A DNA stretch of 64,000 bases from Cytobacillus purgationiresistens (GTDB lineage Bacteria > Bacillota > Bacilli > Bacillales > Cytobacillaceae): NCBI RefSeq assembly GCF_030813235.1, contig NZ_JAUSUB010000017.1:57315-121314 (forward strand), written 5' to 3'. The position numbers and the translations under genes are program-made. Shown in pieces: positions 17,504-25,636 of this stretch; the first letter of the stretch is position 1; each line of letters starts with the position of its first letter. The notes below the pieces were generated by a model. The model had not been told where the DNA came from, searched no databases, and saw only the letters and a list, made by a program, of their open reading frames with translations.

Positions 17504-19165
17504 TTAAGGCTTTAGACGGTATACTCTTGCTTCATACGGTTGGAAGGTAAGCTTTGAATCTCTGTTGACAGGATCAGTTTTATAATTACTTAATAAGAGA
17601 TTCTGATCGTCCAATTGCAGATTTTCGACTGTAAAGCCCGCCTTATCACCCGATAGATTGGTCAAAACGATGATTTGATCGTTTTCATCTTTCCTTGTAT
17701 AGACATATATTTGCGGATGGTGTTCCAGCAGCAAATCATATTGGCCATAAGTGAAAACTGGATGTTCTTTTTTTAGACGTATCATTTTTTTATAAAAGGC
17801 TAGAACCGATGTTTCGGATTGCAGCTGGGTCTCAACATTAATTCTTGTATAGTTTTCATTTACCTTCATCCATGGCTCTCCCGTTGTAAAGCCCGCATTC
17901 TTAGTTGCAGACCATTGCATTGGCGTACGACTGTTGTCCCTGGAAGAGGCCCAGATGATAGCCATGATTTCATTGTTGGACAATCCTTCTGCTCGTTTCT
18001 TTTCATACAGATTTTTGGTTATTATGTCGTTATAATCATCAATGGACGAATAATGCACATTGGTCATTCCAATTTCTTGACCTTGGTAGATAAACGGTGT
18101 ACCTTGCATGAAGAAATACATTGCAGCAAGTGCCGTTGCACTCTCATACCAATATTCCTTGTCATTTCCCCAGGTGGATATAATTCGTGGTTTATCATGA
18201 TTTTCTAGGAAGAGAGCATTCCAGCCGTCATGTTCAAGACCCTTTTGCCACCGGGTTAAAACTTCTTTCAAAGCGACAATATTTAAGAACGGGTTTTTCT
18301 CTGCATCCCAAAGTCCGAGGTGTTCAAATTGGAAGACCATATTCATTTTCCCTTCCTCTTTTCCAACCCAAAGATGAGCTTGATCGACACCTACGCCATT
18401 TGCCTCCCCTACTGTCATGACATCATAGTTTCCATACGTTCTGTCTTTAAATTCCTTTAAATAATCATGAATTCCATCCTGATTCATGTGCATTTCAAAG
18501 GAGGAAACATAATCAAGCTGGTGTGGGTTCTCTATGTCCGGCAGCCCTGGCCGTTTTTTTATATGGCTGACCGCATCAATTCTGAATCCATCAATCCCTT
18601 TTTCCATCCACCAGTTTACCGTGTCGTAAAGCGCCTCACGCACTTCTTTGTTCTCCCAATTTAGGTCAGGCTGCTTTTCCGAAAAAACGTGAAGATAATA
18701 TTGATTCGTTTGACGCTCATACCTCCAAGCGGAGCCGCCAAATATACTTTCCCAGTTATTCGGTTCCTTTCCATCCTTTGCATCCCGCCATATATACCAA
18801 TCGCGTTTTGGGTGACTGACGCTTGATTTCGCTTCGATAAACCATTGATGTTCATCACTTGTATGATTAAGCACGAGATCAATAATCATCCTCATCCCGC
18901 GTTTATGAATCTCATTCAGAAGCAAATCAAAATCATCCATGGTTCCGAAATCCTCCATGATATCTTGATAATCAGATATATCATAACCATTATCATCATT
19001 AGGAGAACGATACATCGGACAAATCCAAATCACATCCACCCCTAAGTCATGCAAATAATCCAACCGCCCCACAATCCCCAGCAAATCCCCAATCCCATCC
19101 CCATTCGAATCCTGAAAACTCCGCGGATACACCTGATACCCCACGGCCTCCTTCCACCAAACCAT
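17504..19165 (-). CDS. malL: GH13 alpha-glucosidase (oligo-1,6-glucosidase type)
   Basis: A 553-residue cytoplasmic glycoside hydrolase of family 13 that cleaves alpha-1,6 and/or alpha-1,4 glucosidic bonds at non-reducing ends. Signature regions are DLVLNHTSDEH, GFRIDAVSHI (nucleophile Asp), VGEANG (acid/base Glu) and FLENHDKPR. I set the start at ATG 19165, which follows GGGGGG by 7 bases; a longer frame begins inside a dispersed repeat. No sugar transporter or regulator is adjacent. MalL and trehalose-6-phosphate hydrolases share these motifs, so exact substrate is open. Confidence 0.88.
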   Translation of the reverse strand: MVWWKEAVGYQVYPRSFQDSNGDGIGDLLGIVGRLDYLHDLGVDVIWICPMYRSPNDDNGYDISDYQDIMEDFGTMDDFDLLLNEIHKRGMRMIIDLVLNHTSDEHQWFIEAKSSVSHPKRDWYIWRDAKDGKEPNNWESIFGGSAWRYERQTNQYYLHVFSEKQPDLNWENKEVREALYDTVNWWMEKGIDGFRIDAVSHIKKRPGLPDIENPHQLDYVSSFEMHMNQDGIHDYLKEFKDRTYGNYDVMTVGEANGVGVDQAHLWVGKEEGKMNMVFQFEHLGLWDAEKNPFLNIVALKEVLTRWQKGLEHDGWNALFLENHDKPRIISTWGNDKEYWYESATALAAMYFFMQGTPFIYQGQEIGMTNVHYSSIDDYNDIITKNLYEKKRAEGLSNNEIMAIIWASSRDNSRTPMQWSATKNAGFTTGEPWMKVNENYTRINVETQLQSETSVLAFYKKMIRLKKEHPVFTYGQYDLLLEHHPQIYVYTRKDENDQIIVLTNLSGDKAGFTVENLQLDDQNLLLSNYKTDPVNRDSKLTFQPYEARVYRLKP

Positions 19166-19195
19166 AAAATACCCCCCTAAATAACGTGTCAAAAT

Positions 19196-19236
19196 AGGTG
19201 CCTGTCACCTACAAAATATGACGAATTTCGACATGT
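19196..19236. repeat. Dispersed repeat, copy 2
   Basis: GGTGCCTGTCACCT (19197-19210) followed by GACGAATTTCGACATG, nearly identical to copy 1 at 2531-2575. It lies between the glucosidase start and the end of the flavoprotein gene. Confidence 0.8.
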
Positions 19237-19242
19237 TTTTGT

Positions 19243-20142
19243 TTAGTTTGTGTTTATTATTGATTTATGAATCCAGATGGCTGCTTGTGAGCCTTCTCCC
19301 ATGGCGATTGTTACTTGTTCGGAGTGAGCTGAAACGTCTCCTGCTGCCCAGACATGGGGTACATTAGTCATTTTTGTGCGTGCATCCACATTTATATGCT
19401 GATTTTCTAATCTTTCCACTCCAAGCTGCTTGGCTAGCTCTGATTTTACTTTGTTTCCACCGTAGGCGATAAAGCCGCGTTCAGCCTTCATTTCAGCCCC
19501 ATTTTTCAAACGCACCCCATAGAAGTTCGTTCCCGTCGCTAACACTTGTGCAATCGGCTCACTCATATATTGAATGTTTTTTTCATTTAACTGACTAATC
19601 AAGACTTCATCTACTGGTTTTTGTTCGTCATTTATATAAATGATATCACTTGCCCAGTAGGAAATCGTTAATGCCATATGAGCCCCCGTATTTCCTGCTC
19701 CCATCACAATCGTGCGCTTGCCTTCGACCTCGTAGCCATCACAATCTGGGCATACATACACTGTAATTCCTAAACAGGGCATAATTTCTTCGAAAGATGG
19801 AAGGCGATCCATTACACCTGTTGCCAGCAGCACTCTCCTCGCTACAAACCCTTCTCCACCCTCTGTTTTTAAAACAAAGAGTTCTTGGCTCTTCTCTGCA
19901 CTCACTATCTTCTTATCCATAAAACTTACATTCAATTGTTTTGCATGCAGCTTACCAATCCTTCGCAGCTCTTTACCACTCACTCCATCCGGATAACCTA
20001 ATATATTATGATAGCTATTACATATCGTTGATCTCCCATCATTCGCATCAATCACAAGAACCCGATGTTTATATCTTCCTAATTGAATGGCTGCTTGAAG
20101 GCCAGCGATTCCACCTCCAATAATCACACAATCATAAATCAT
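19243..20142 (-). CDS. Thioredoxin reductase-like FAD/NAD(P) oxidoreductase
   Basis: A 299-residue flavoprotein. The FAD-binding GGGIAGLQAA is at residues 9-18, the redox motif CPDC at 131-134, the NAD(P)-binding MGAGNTGAHMA at about 146-156, and the FAD-closing WAAGDV near the C-terminus. The overall layout equals thioredoxin reductase, but classical enzymes have CATC; here CPDCDGYE, a form seen in relatives whose partner is not known. The start ATG 20142 follows GAGAGGGG. The DnaA-box cluster lies directly upstream, so DnaA could affect its expression. Confidence 0.85.
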   Translation of the reverse strand: MIYDCVIIGGGIAGLQAAIQLGRYKHRVLVIDANDGRSTICNSYHNILGYPDGVSGKELRRIGKLHAKQLNVSFMDKKIVSAEKSQELFVLKTEGGEGFVARRVLLATGVMDRLPSFEEIMPCLGITVYVCPDCDGYEVEGKRTIVMGAGNTGAHMALTISYWASDIIYINDEQKPVDEVLISQLNEKNIQYMSEPIAQVLATGTNFYGVRLKNGAEMKAERGFIAYGGNKVKSELAKQLGVERLENQHINVDARTKMTNVPHVWAAGDVSAHSEQVTIAMGEGSQAAIWIHKSIINTN

Positions 20143-20176
20143 TATAAATCCCCTCTCTATTTTGTATGATACTATT

Positions 20177-20421
20177 TTGTCCACAAAAGGAAGGAATCAT
20201 GATGATCTATCTGCATTCTCATTACCGAAAATGCATTATCCACAGATTTGGTTATCAACTGTGGATATAAGCGGTTATCAACAATCTTATCCACATACGA
20301 ACAACCAAGGATATTCTTCACAAATTCATCCATTAATTACTGATATAACAACAATATTCAATTTATACCTATTTCACAATGTCTAATTATCCACAATACC
20401 TTGTGGATAATTGTTGATAAG
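20177..20421. promoter_or_regulatory. DnaA-box cluster
   Basis: Four perfect DnaA boxes: TTATCCACA at 20236-20244, 20287-20295 and 20387-20395, and the reverse form TGTGGATAA at 20402-20410. At least four more one-mismatch boxes lie at 20177-20185, 20260-20268, 20275-20283 and 20412-20420. Such density within 250 bp is far above chance. The cluster is upstream of the flavoprotein gene and downstream of a ParM-like operon. It may be an origin-like element, a DnaA-titrating site or a DnaA-regulated promoter. Confidence 0.85.
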
Positions 20422-20456
20422 TGTAAATATTCTTGCAATAATCCATGGATTTGATT

Positions 20457-20492
20457 AAAAAAAGGTTCATTCAGCAATTGTGAATGAACCTT
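20457..20492 (-). terminator. Terminator of the ParM-like operon
   Basis: AAGGTTCATTCA (20462-20473) pairs perfectly with TGAATGAACCTT (20481-20492). On the minus strand a T run follows. It separates the operon from the DnaA-box cluster. Confidence 0.92.
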
Positions 20493-20499
20493 CTCTGTT

Positions 20500-21093
20500 T
20501 TACTTATTCATATGTGCCAAAAATCCACCTAATAGGTCATCAAGATCTTCTTCTTCCTCTTGTTGCTCTTGATTATTCTCGGCTTCCTTCTTTGCCATTT
20601 CCCAATCAAAATCAAGCAAGTCGTCTTCAGAACTCACTTCCATATCACTATCGAGGCTAGCCGCGATATCTTCCTGAGCATCATCATCATTGCCAACGAC
20701 TCCTGAAGGGAGCTCCTCCTGCAGATAGAGAGCCTCATCAATATTGGATGAACTGCTATTTAAAGAAGCCAGCAGTGCGGTTGCCCTCATGGGATCTGCA
20801 ATCAAATTGTAAACGATGCTGCCCAATAAAGCTTCAGAATGCTCATGCTTCAGCCAATCCTTTTGAACTTTACTTAAATTCCTCGGCAAGGGAATGGTAA
20901 TCGTTTCACGATCCTTCGAATGTGATTGATTCACGCCTTGCATGACAAACTCAGCTATTTTACTTGAGAAATTTCGTCTCTCTATTTCTTTCAATTTCTG
21001 CATCTGTTTCAAAATATGATCGGGTGTATCAGAGGGGAGGCGAAAGGAAATCGATTGCCCTCTTTTCACTTCATATGAAGTAGATTTATTCAT
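20500..21093 (-). CDS. Predicted RHH DNA-binding partner of ParM-like protein
   Basis: A 197-residue protein encoded 11 bases after the actin-like gene. Residues 1-60 (GQSISFRLPSDTPDHI, then RRNFSSKIAEFVMQGV) fit a ribbon-helix-helix: one strand followed by two helices. The last 80 residues are very acidic (EEEEDLDDLLGGF near the end). In ParM, AlfA and Alp7A systems the adaptor (ParR, AlfB, Alp7R) sits just downstream, binds a centromere through such a fold, and contacts the filament through its C-terminus. I infer the same role. No sequence-level family match is claimed. Confidence 0.6.
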   Translation of the reverse strand: MNKSTSYEVKRGQSISFRLPSDTPDHILKQMQKLKEIERRNFSSKIAEFVMQGVNQSHSKDRETITIPLPRNLSKVQKDWLKHEHSEALLGSIVYNLIADPMRATALLASLNSSSSNIDEALYLQEELPSGVVGNDDDAQEDIAASLDSDMEVSSEDDLLDFDWEMAKKEAENNQEQQEEEEDLDDLLGGFLAHMNK

Positions 21094-21104
21094 CGAACGT
21101 CACC

Positions 21105-22280
21105 TTAGTTCGTTTTTACAGGTTTTTTATCCTGTTTATCTTTATTTAATCTCCTGCTATGGTCAGCAACTAATTTATAATATGCATTGGCCATCATCCA
21201 GATACTTTCCTTTTCATCTTCAAAGAAATCAATATTAAAACCATCTAAATTATTATTCAAGGTTTTAATATAATCCTTCAATACGATCGATCCTCCACCA
21301 ACAAAGTAGCAGATTTCTGTTTGAGAATTTTTTTGCCAAACATTACGCAAAAGACGATATTGTTTCTTTGCAAGATCAAGCAGAATCCGGTCAGTAATGT
21401 CGTGGACGCTTGTCCGGCTGCCTTTCACCATTATATGATTGCGGTTATTCTTTCTCGTAATGATCTCAACCACGTCTCTACGGCTGTCCATTTCCACACC
21501 ATGCTTCGTTCTAATCTCTTCTCTAATGGCCTCTAATGACTCTGATACGCCAAGGTTAAAGCCCTGCGCTTTATCATCATCAACATTGCGGTCTTTAATT
21601 ACTGCGATATCTGTAGAAAGTCCGCCGATATCCTGGATTAAAATACGCTTATCAATTAAATCTTTATTAATGATATTTAGATGATTATCCATCACAAGGT
21701 TAATGTAGGCTGCAAAACCTTCAGGATATACTTTTACTTCTTCAAACTTTATATTCACCTTCATCCCTTGGTATTTGGGGGTGATTAAAAATTCAACCTG
21801 ATGTACAGAGCCCATTAGCTTTGAACGATATCCTGAATCTTTTCCTTCTTTAACTTCACGGAGGGGCAGGCCTGTCCCAAGCGTATAGCTCGCATCTACT
21901 ACATTGCCCGATTTTTTAAACTCTGCTGTATTATTTTCACCTACTGCGTCTAACGCTAGAGCTGTGAATAGCATAACCAATGTCTGATCTTCTTCTGACT
22001 TACTGCTTCCAGGATCTAATTCAGACGCATTATCGCTCTTAGTCGCTAGATTCCCTACACGGTAGATAACATTATTTTCTTTTAGAGCAGGGGAATGGAC
22101 TCTAATATGTATTCCATCTAGAGGGTTTTTACTGTCCAGTTCCTCAATTCCGATTACCGGCCTGTCTTCTATATCTCTTGCGATTACATTCGGCAGATTT
22201 ATTTCGGCTTCTAATTTCCCAAAAATGGCTTTCAGAGAGTCGTTTCCTACATCGACAGCTGCAATTCTAGAACTCGTCAT
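21105..22280 (-). CDS. ParM/StbA-type actin-like protein
   Basis: A 391-residue actin-fold ATPase of the ParM/StbA class, whose plasmid members form filaments that push replicated DNA apart. Phosphate-1 motif AAVDVGNDSLKAIFG is at residues 8-22, phosphate-2 IQDIGGLSTDIAVI is near 215-228, and the adenosine motif FVGGGSIVLKDYI is near 333-345. Unlike MreB it lacks an N-terminal membrane helix. It is the first gene of a two-gene operon with an iteron-rich leader. Finding it on what looks like chromosome is unusual; no replication gene is nearby. Confidence 0.85.
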   Translation of the reverse strand: MTSSRIAAVDVGNDSLKAIFGKLEAEINLPNVIARDIEDRPVIGIEELDSKNPLDGIHIRVHSPALKENNVIYRVGNLATKSDNASELDPGSSKSEEDQTLVMLFTALALDAVGENNTAEFKKSGNVVDASYTLGTGLPLREVKEGKDSGYRSKLMGSVHQVEFLITPKYQGMKVNIKFEEVKVYPEGFAAYINLVMDNHLNIINKDLIDKRILIQDIGGLSTDIAVIKDRNVDDDKAQGFNLGVSESLEAIREEIRTKHGVEMDSRRDVVEIITRKNNRNHIMVKGSRTSVHDITDRILLDLAKKQYRLLRNVWQKNSQTEICYFVGGGSIVLKDYIKTLNNNLDGFNIDFFEDEKESIWMMANAYYKLVADHSRRLNKDKQDKKPVKTN

Positions 22281-22410
22281 ACAATATCCAACCCTTTCAA
22301 GCTCTTCACATAGGAAGAGGTAATATTTTAAGAGTAAATCAGATTAATAGAATTAGCAATGAATCGATGATAAAAGTTACCAAACCGTAAAAACGCAAAC
22401 AAATAGCAAA

Positions 22411-22585
22411 CTTCCGTATACTTGTATTCGCTTCATGTATACATTTGTTTTATATTTGCATACATACTGATTTAATAATAACTATACACAATTGCATACA
22501 TGTTTACATTATTGTATGCAATTGTGTGCAAATATGCATACTTGTATTCTTTTTTGTATTTAAGTAAACATTGATGTATACACAC
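22411..22585. promoter_or_regulatory. Iteron-like region, candidate centromere
   Basis: The AT-rich leader of the ParM-like operon holds many TTGCATACAT-like words in both orientations: 22435-22444, 22455-22466, 22491-22502, 22513-22522 and 22534-22549. It also holds a perfect 15-bp inverted repeat (22486-22500 with 22513-22527, 12-base spacer). ATACTTGTATTC occurs twice. Its location upstream of the actin gene is where plasmid parC/parN centromeres lie. The rest of 22281-22827 is AT-rich with no gene that I can support. Confidence 0.6.
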
Positions 22586-22827
22586 GCCTCTTTCTCTCTC
22601 TCCACTACAAAACAGAATAAAAATATCCCTCATATAGAATACTTATATTAAGTCATTTCCACCTATACAGAGGTAGATGCGTAGCCATTTCTATCGAAAA
22701 TAAAATAAATGAATATTTCAAAACGAAATAATTGAAATACTATTTTAAAAAAACTTAATTTAATTCTAAAAAGACTGTTATATCAATAAATATACGTGAC
22801 AATGCTAGAAAAACACATAATTTCTTT

Positions 22828-22856
22828 TTGACCAAAATTAAGTAAATCGTTATTAT
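22828..22856 (+). promoter_or_regulatory. SigmaA-type promoter of the POT gene
   Basis: TTGACC (22828-22833), 17 bp, TATTAT (22851-22856), followed by the ribosome binding site AGGAGG and the ATG at 22884. Confidence 0.7.
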
Positions 22857-22883
22857 AGTATAAGTATAAAAGGAGGCCCAACT

Positions 22884-24371
22884 ATGACAGATGAAAGACA
22901 GAAAATTGTGGATAGTGTGCCCCAAAAAGGATTCTTTGGACATCCAAAAGGGCTATTTACACTTTTCTTCACAGAATTCTGGGAGCGCTTCTCATATTAT
23001 GGAATGAGAGCCATCCTAGTTTATTACATGTATTACGAAGTATCTAAAGGTGGACTAGGACTCGATCAAACAACTGCTCTATCGATTATGTCCATATATG
23101 GTTCACTTGTATATATGTCCGGTATCATTGGCGGCTGGTTTGCAGACCGAATATTTGGTACATCAAAGGCCGTATTCTATGGCGGCGTGCTTATCATGCT
23201 TGGTCATATCGCGCTAGCTATACCTGGAAGCATTGCTTTATTCTTTGTTTCAATGGTATTAATCGTACTAGGTACAGGCTTATTGAAGCCAAATGTATCA
23301 AGTATCGTAGGTGATGTTTATAGTGAAAATGATGATCGCCGCGATTCTGGATTCAGTATTTTCTACATGGGTATTAACCTTGGGGCATTCATTTCCCCAC
23401 TAATCGTTGGACAGATGATGATCTACAGCTTCCATTTAGGATTCGGTGTAGCAGCAGTCGGGATGTTCATTGGTTTAATCGTATTTCTAGTAACAAAGAA
23501 AAAATATCTTGGCCTTGCAGGAACCAACGTACCAAACCCACTCGCGCCAGATGAAAAAGGCAAAGTATACACAAGAATTGGTATCGGTATTGCTGTAGTT
23601 GCGATTCTAGTTGCAGTCGGGATCCCTACAGGCATGTTAACTTTCGATAGCTTTATTGCTCTTGTTGGGATATTAGGTATAGGGATTCCTACTGCCTACT
23701 TTATTGTGATGTATCGCAGTAAGAAGACAACAGATGTAGAGCGTTCTAGACTCATCGCCTACATACCATTATTCATTGCAGCAGTAATGTTCTGGGCCAT
23801 TCAAGAACAAGGTTCAACCATTTTGGCAAGTTATGCTGATAATCGAACAAACCTTCAATTTATGGGCTTTACGATTTCACCAGCATGGTTCCAATCATTG
23901 AACCCATTATTCATCATTACATTGGCACCTATTTTTGCATGGCTGTGGATGAAATTAGGTAAACGTCAGCCTACTATTCCGCAAAAGTTCTCATTGGCAC
24001 TATTATTTGCAGGGCTATCATTCTTAGTAATCTTACTACCTGCATACTTTGGTGGATCTGATTCTCTAGTAAGCCCACTATGGCTTGTACTAAGCTACTT
24101 CATTGTAGTGCTTGGAGAATTATGTCTATCTCCTGTTGGCTTATCAGCAACAACAAAATTAGCACCTATGGCATTCTCTGCTCAAACTATGAGCCTTTGG
24201 TTCTTAGCAAGTGCAGCTGCACAGGCCATTAATGCCCAAGTCGTTAAGTTCTACTCAGCAGCAACTGAAATGGCTTACTTCGGGATCATCGGTGGTATTT
24301 CCATCGTACTATCCATCGTGCTATTCATGTTAGCACCGAAGATCCAAGGATTTATGAAGGGTATTAAATAA
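22884..24371 (+). CDS. dtpT: Proton-dependent oligopeptide transporter (POT family)
   Basis: A 495-residue major-facilitator-type symporter with about 14 helices that imports di- and tripeptides with protons. The family motif appears at the start as FFTEFWERFSYYGMRAILVYYM (the ExxERFxYY proton site), and later as FSIFYMGINLGAFISPLI and FWAIQEQGS. The start is the ATG behind AGGAGG. It is monocistronic, with a good sigmaA-type promoter and a terminator. Confidence 0.93.
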   Translation: MTDERQKIVDSVPQKGFFGHPKGLFTLFFTEFWERFSYYGMRAILVYYMYYEVSKGGLGLDQTTALSIMSIYGSLVYMSGIIGGWFADRIFGTSKAVFYGGVLIMLGHIALAIPGSIALFFVSMVLIVLGTGLLKPNVSSIVGDVYSENDDRRDSGFSIFYMGINLGAFISPLIVGQMMIYSFHLGFGVAAVGMFIGLIVFLVTKKKYLGLAGTNVPNPLAPDEKGKVYTRIGIGIAVVAILVAVGIPTGMLTFDSFIALVGILGIGIPTAYFIVMYRSKKTTDVERSRLIAYIPLFIAAVMFWAIQEQGSTILASYADNRTNLQFMGFTISPAWFQSLNPLFIITLAPIFAWLWMKLGKRQPTIPQKFSLALLFAGLSFLVILLPAYFGGSDSLVSPLWLVLSYFIVVLGELCLSPVGLSATTKLAPMAFSAQTMSLWFLASAAAQAINAQVVKFYSAATEMAYFGIIGGISIVLSIVLFMLAPKIQGFMKGIK

Positions 24372-24379
24372 AATAGTAC

Positions 24380-24412
24380 AGGGTGGTCCAATAATATGGA
24401 TCACCCTTTTTT
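24380..24412 (+). terminator. Terminator after the POT gene
   Basis: AGGGTGGTCCA pairs with TGGATCACCCT (one G-U pair) and runs into TTTTTT. Confidence 0.88.
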
Positions 24413-24540
24413 GATGATTGAAATGGTTGGTAGAAGATTACTAAGAGGAAACAACTAACAATGATGCTTTTTCAAAATGGCAATCTCATCCTCTAGCTTC
24501 CTAAGCCTGCGATTAATCAATATTCATTTTCTTAATAAAA

Positions 24541-24575
24541 TAAAAAACGCTAGCTCATAATAGCGAGCTAGGCGC
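24541..24575 (-). terminator. Terminator of the MHS/cyclodeaminase operon
   Basis: On the minus strand CGCCTAGCTC pairs with GAGCTAGCG (one bulge) and is followed by six T residues. Confidence 0.8.
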
Positions 24576-24592
24576 AGTGTTTCATCATTATT

Positions 24593-25582
24593 CTATACCT
24601 CTACTTCCGTTCCCACTCCAGCTTTAATCGCTTTCTCATAAACGGAAGCTGCTGCAGCAAGATCAAAGTAAGCTGCACCTACAGATTTAAAGAAAGTGAT
24701 TTCGTCATCTGCTTCTCTTCCTGCAATAGTGCCAGCAGCCAATTCTGTCAGCTCGCCATGAAGAACGGAAAAGCTCCACTTCCCTGCATTAACTGGGATG
24801 ATAAAGTCTCCAGCTTCATCCTTCACTCCTTCAATCGTATCAGCAACTATTTTCGAACACCTTTGCAGTGTTTCTAAATCAACTTCCTGCATATGAGGAA
24901 GATAAGACCCCACACCATTAATATGTGTACCTGGTTTCAAAGAAGCTCCTGAAAAAACCGGCTGCTCAGATCTGGTGCTACAAATGACAATATCGGCTCT
25001 AGCAACCGCTTCATCGGCGTTCTCAGCAATCGCCACGCTCCCCTCAAATCCAGGCACAATATCTGAAATCCTGTTGCCAAATGCTTCTGCTTTATCTACC
25101 GTACGATTATACAAAATGACATGCTTGATAGATCTGACCTCACAAACAGCTTGAAGCTGTTCCTCTGCCATTGCCCCACAGCCAATGACTGCAACCGTTG
25201 TAGCATTCTCCTTGGCTAAACGCTTTGTCGCCACACCGCTGATTGCCCCTGTCCTTAACCTTGTTAAATAAGACGCATTGATACAGGCAACATGCTCCCC
25301 ATTATTAGAATCACTCAATAAAATGACACCCTGAGTGGTTTTCATCCCTTGATTTGGATTTTCCGGAAAAATTGTCACGACTTTTACTGCGGATTTTCCA
25401 ATGGGCTCCATTGCACTCGGCATATATAAAGCAGACGCCTTTTTAGAAGGAAAATCTAATACAGTACGATGCGGATTTAGGATTTCCCCTTCTGCATACG
25501 CAATTAATGCAGCTTCCATGTCTTGAATCGCGTCCTTCATTGAATATAAAGAACGAATTTGCTTCTCTGATAAAATAAGCAT
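24593..25582 (-). CDS. Ornithine cyclodeaminase/mu-crystallin family protein
   Basis: A 329-residue NAD(P)-dependent enzyme of the OCD/mu-crystallin family. Members turn ornithine into proline, or reduce cyclic imines or oxidise alanine-like compounds. Present are the N-terminal substrate segment (PHRTVLDFPSKKASALYMPSAM), the LTRLRTGAISGVATKRLA motif, the Rossmann motif VAVIGCGAMAEEQLQA and HINGVGSYLPHMQE. The start at ATG 25582 follows GGAGG by 6 bases. It is downstream of an MHS transporter in one operon, suggesting uptake and conversion of the same amino-acid-like compound. Confidence 0.85.
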   Translation of the reverse strand: MLILSEKQIRSLYSMKDAIQDMEAALIAYAEGEILNPHRTVLDFPSKKASALYMPSAMEPIGKSAVKVVTIFPENPNQGMKTTQGVILLSDSNNGEHVACINASYLTRLRTGAISGVATKRLAKENATTVAVIGCGAMAEEQLQAVCEVRSIKHVILYNRTVDKAEAFGNRISDIVPGFEGSVAIAENADEAVARADIVICSTRSEQPVFSGASLKPGTHINGVGSYLPHMQEVDLETLQRCSKIVADTIEGVKDEAGDFIIPVNAGKWSFSVLHGELTELAAGTIAGREADDEITFFKSVGAAYFDLAAAASVYEKAIKAGVGTEVEV

Positions 25583-25636
25583 AAAATCCTCCAATCTTGA
25601 AAAGGGAATCGCATAGGCGAATCCCCTTATAAAAGC

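Noticed and set aside
20162..20386. 74-residue reading frame across the DnaA boxes
   Set aside because: Explained by repeats of TTATCCACA; no ribosome binding site and low-complexity composition.
21105..22280. MreB/Mbl rod-shape protein
   Set aside because: Motifs and the adjacent small DNA-binding-like gene fit ParM/StbA; it lacks the typical MreB N-terminus and mreCD neighbours.
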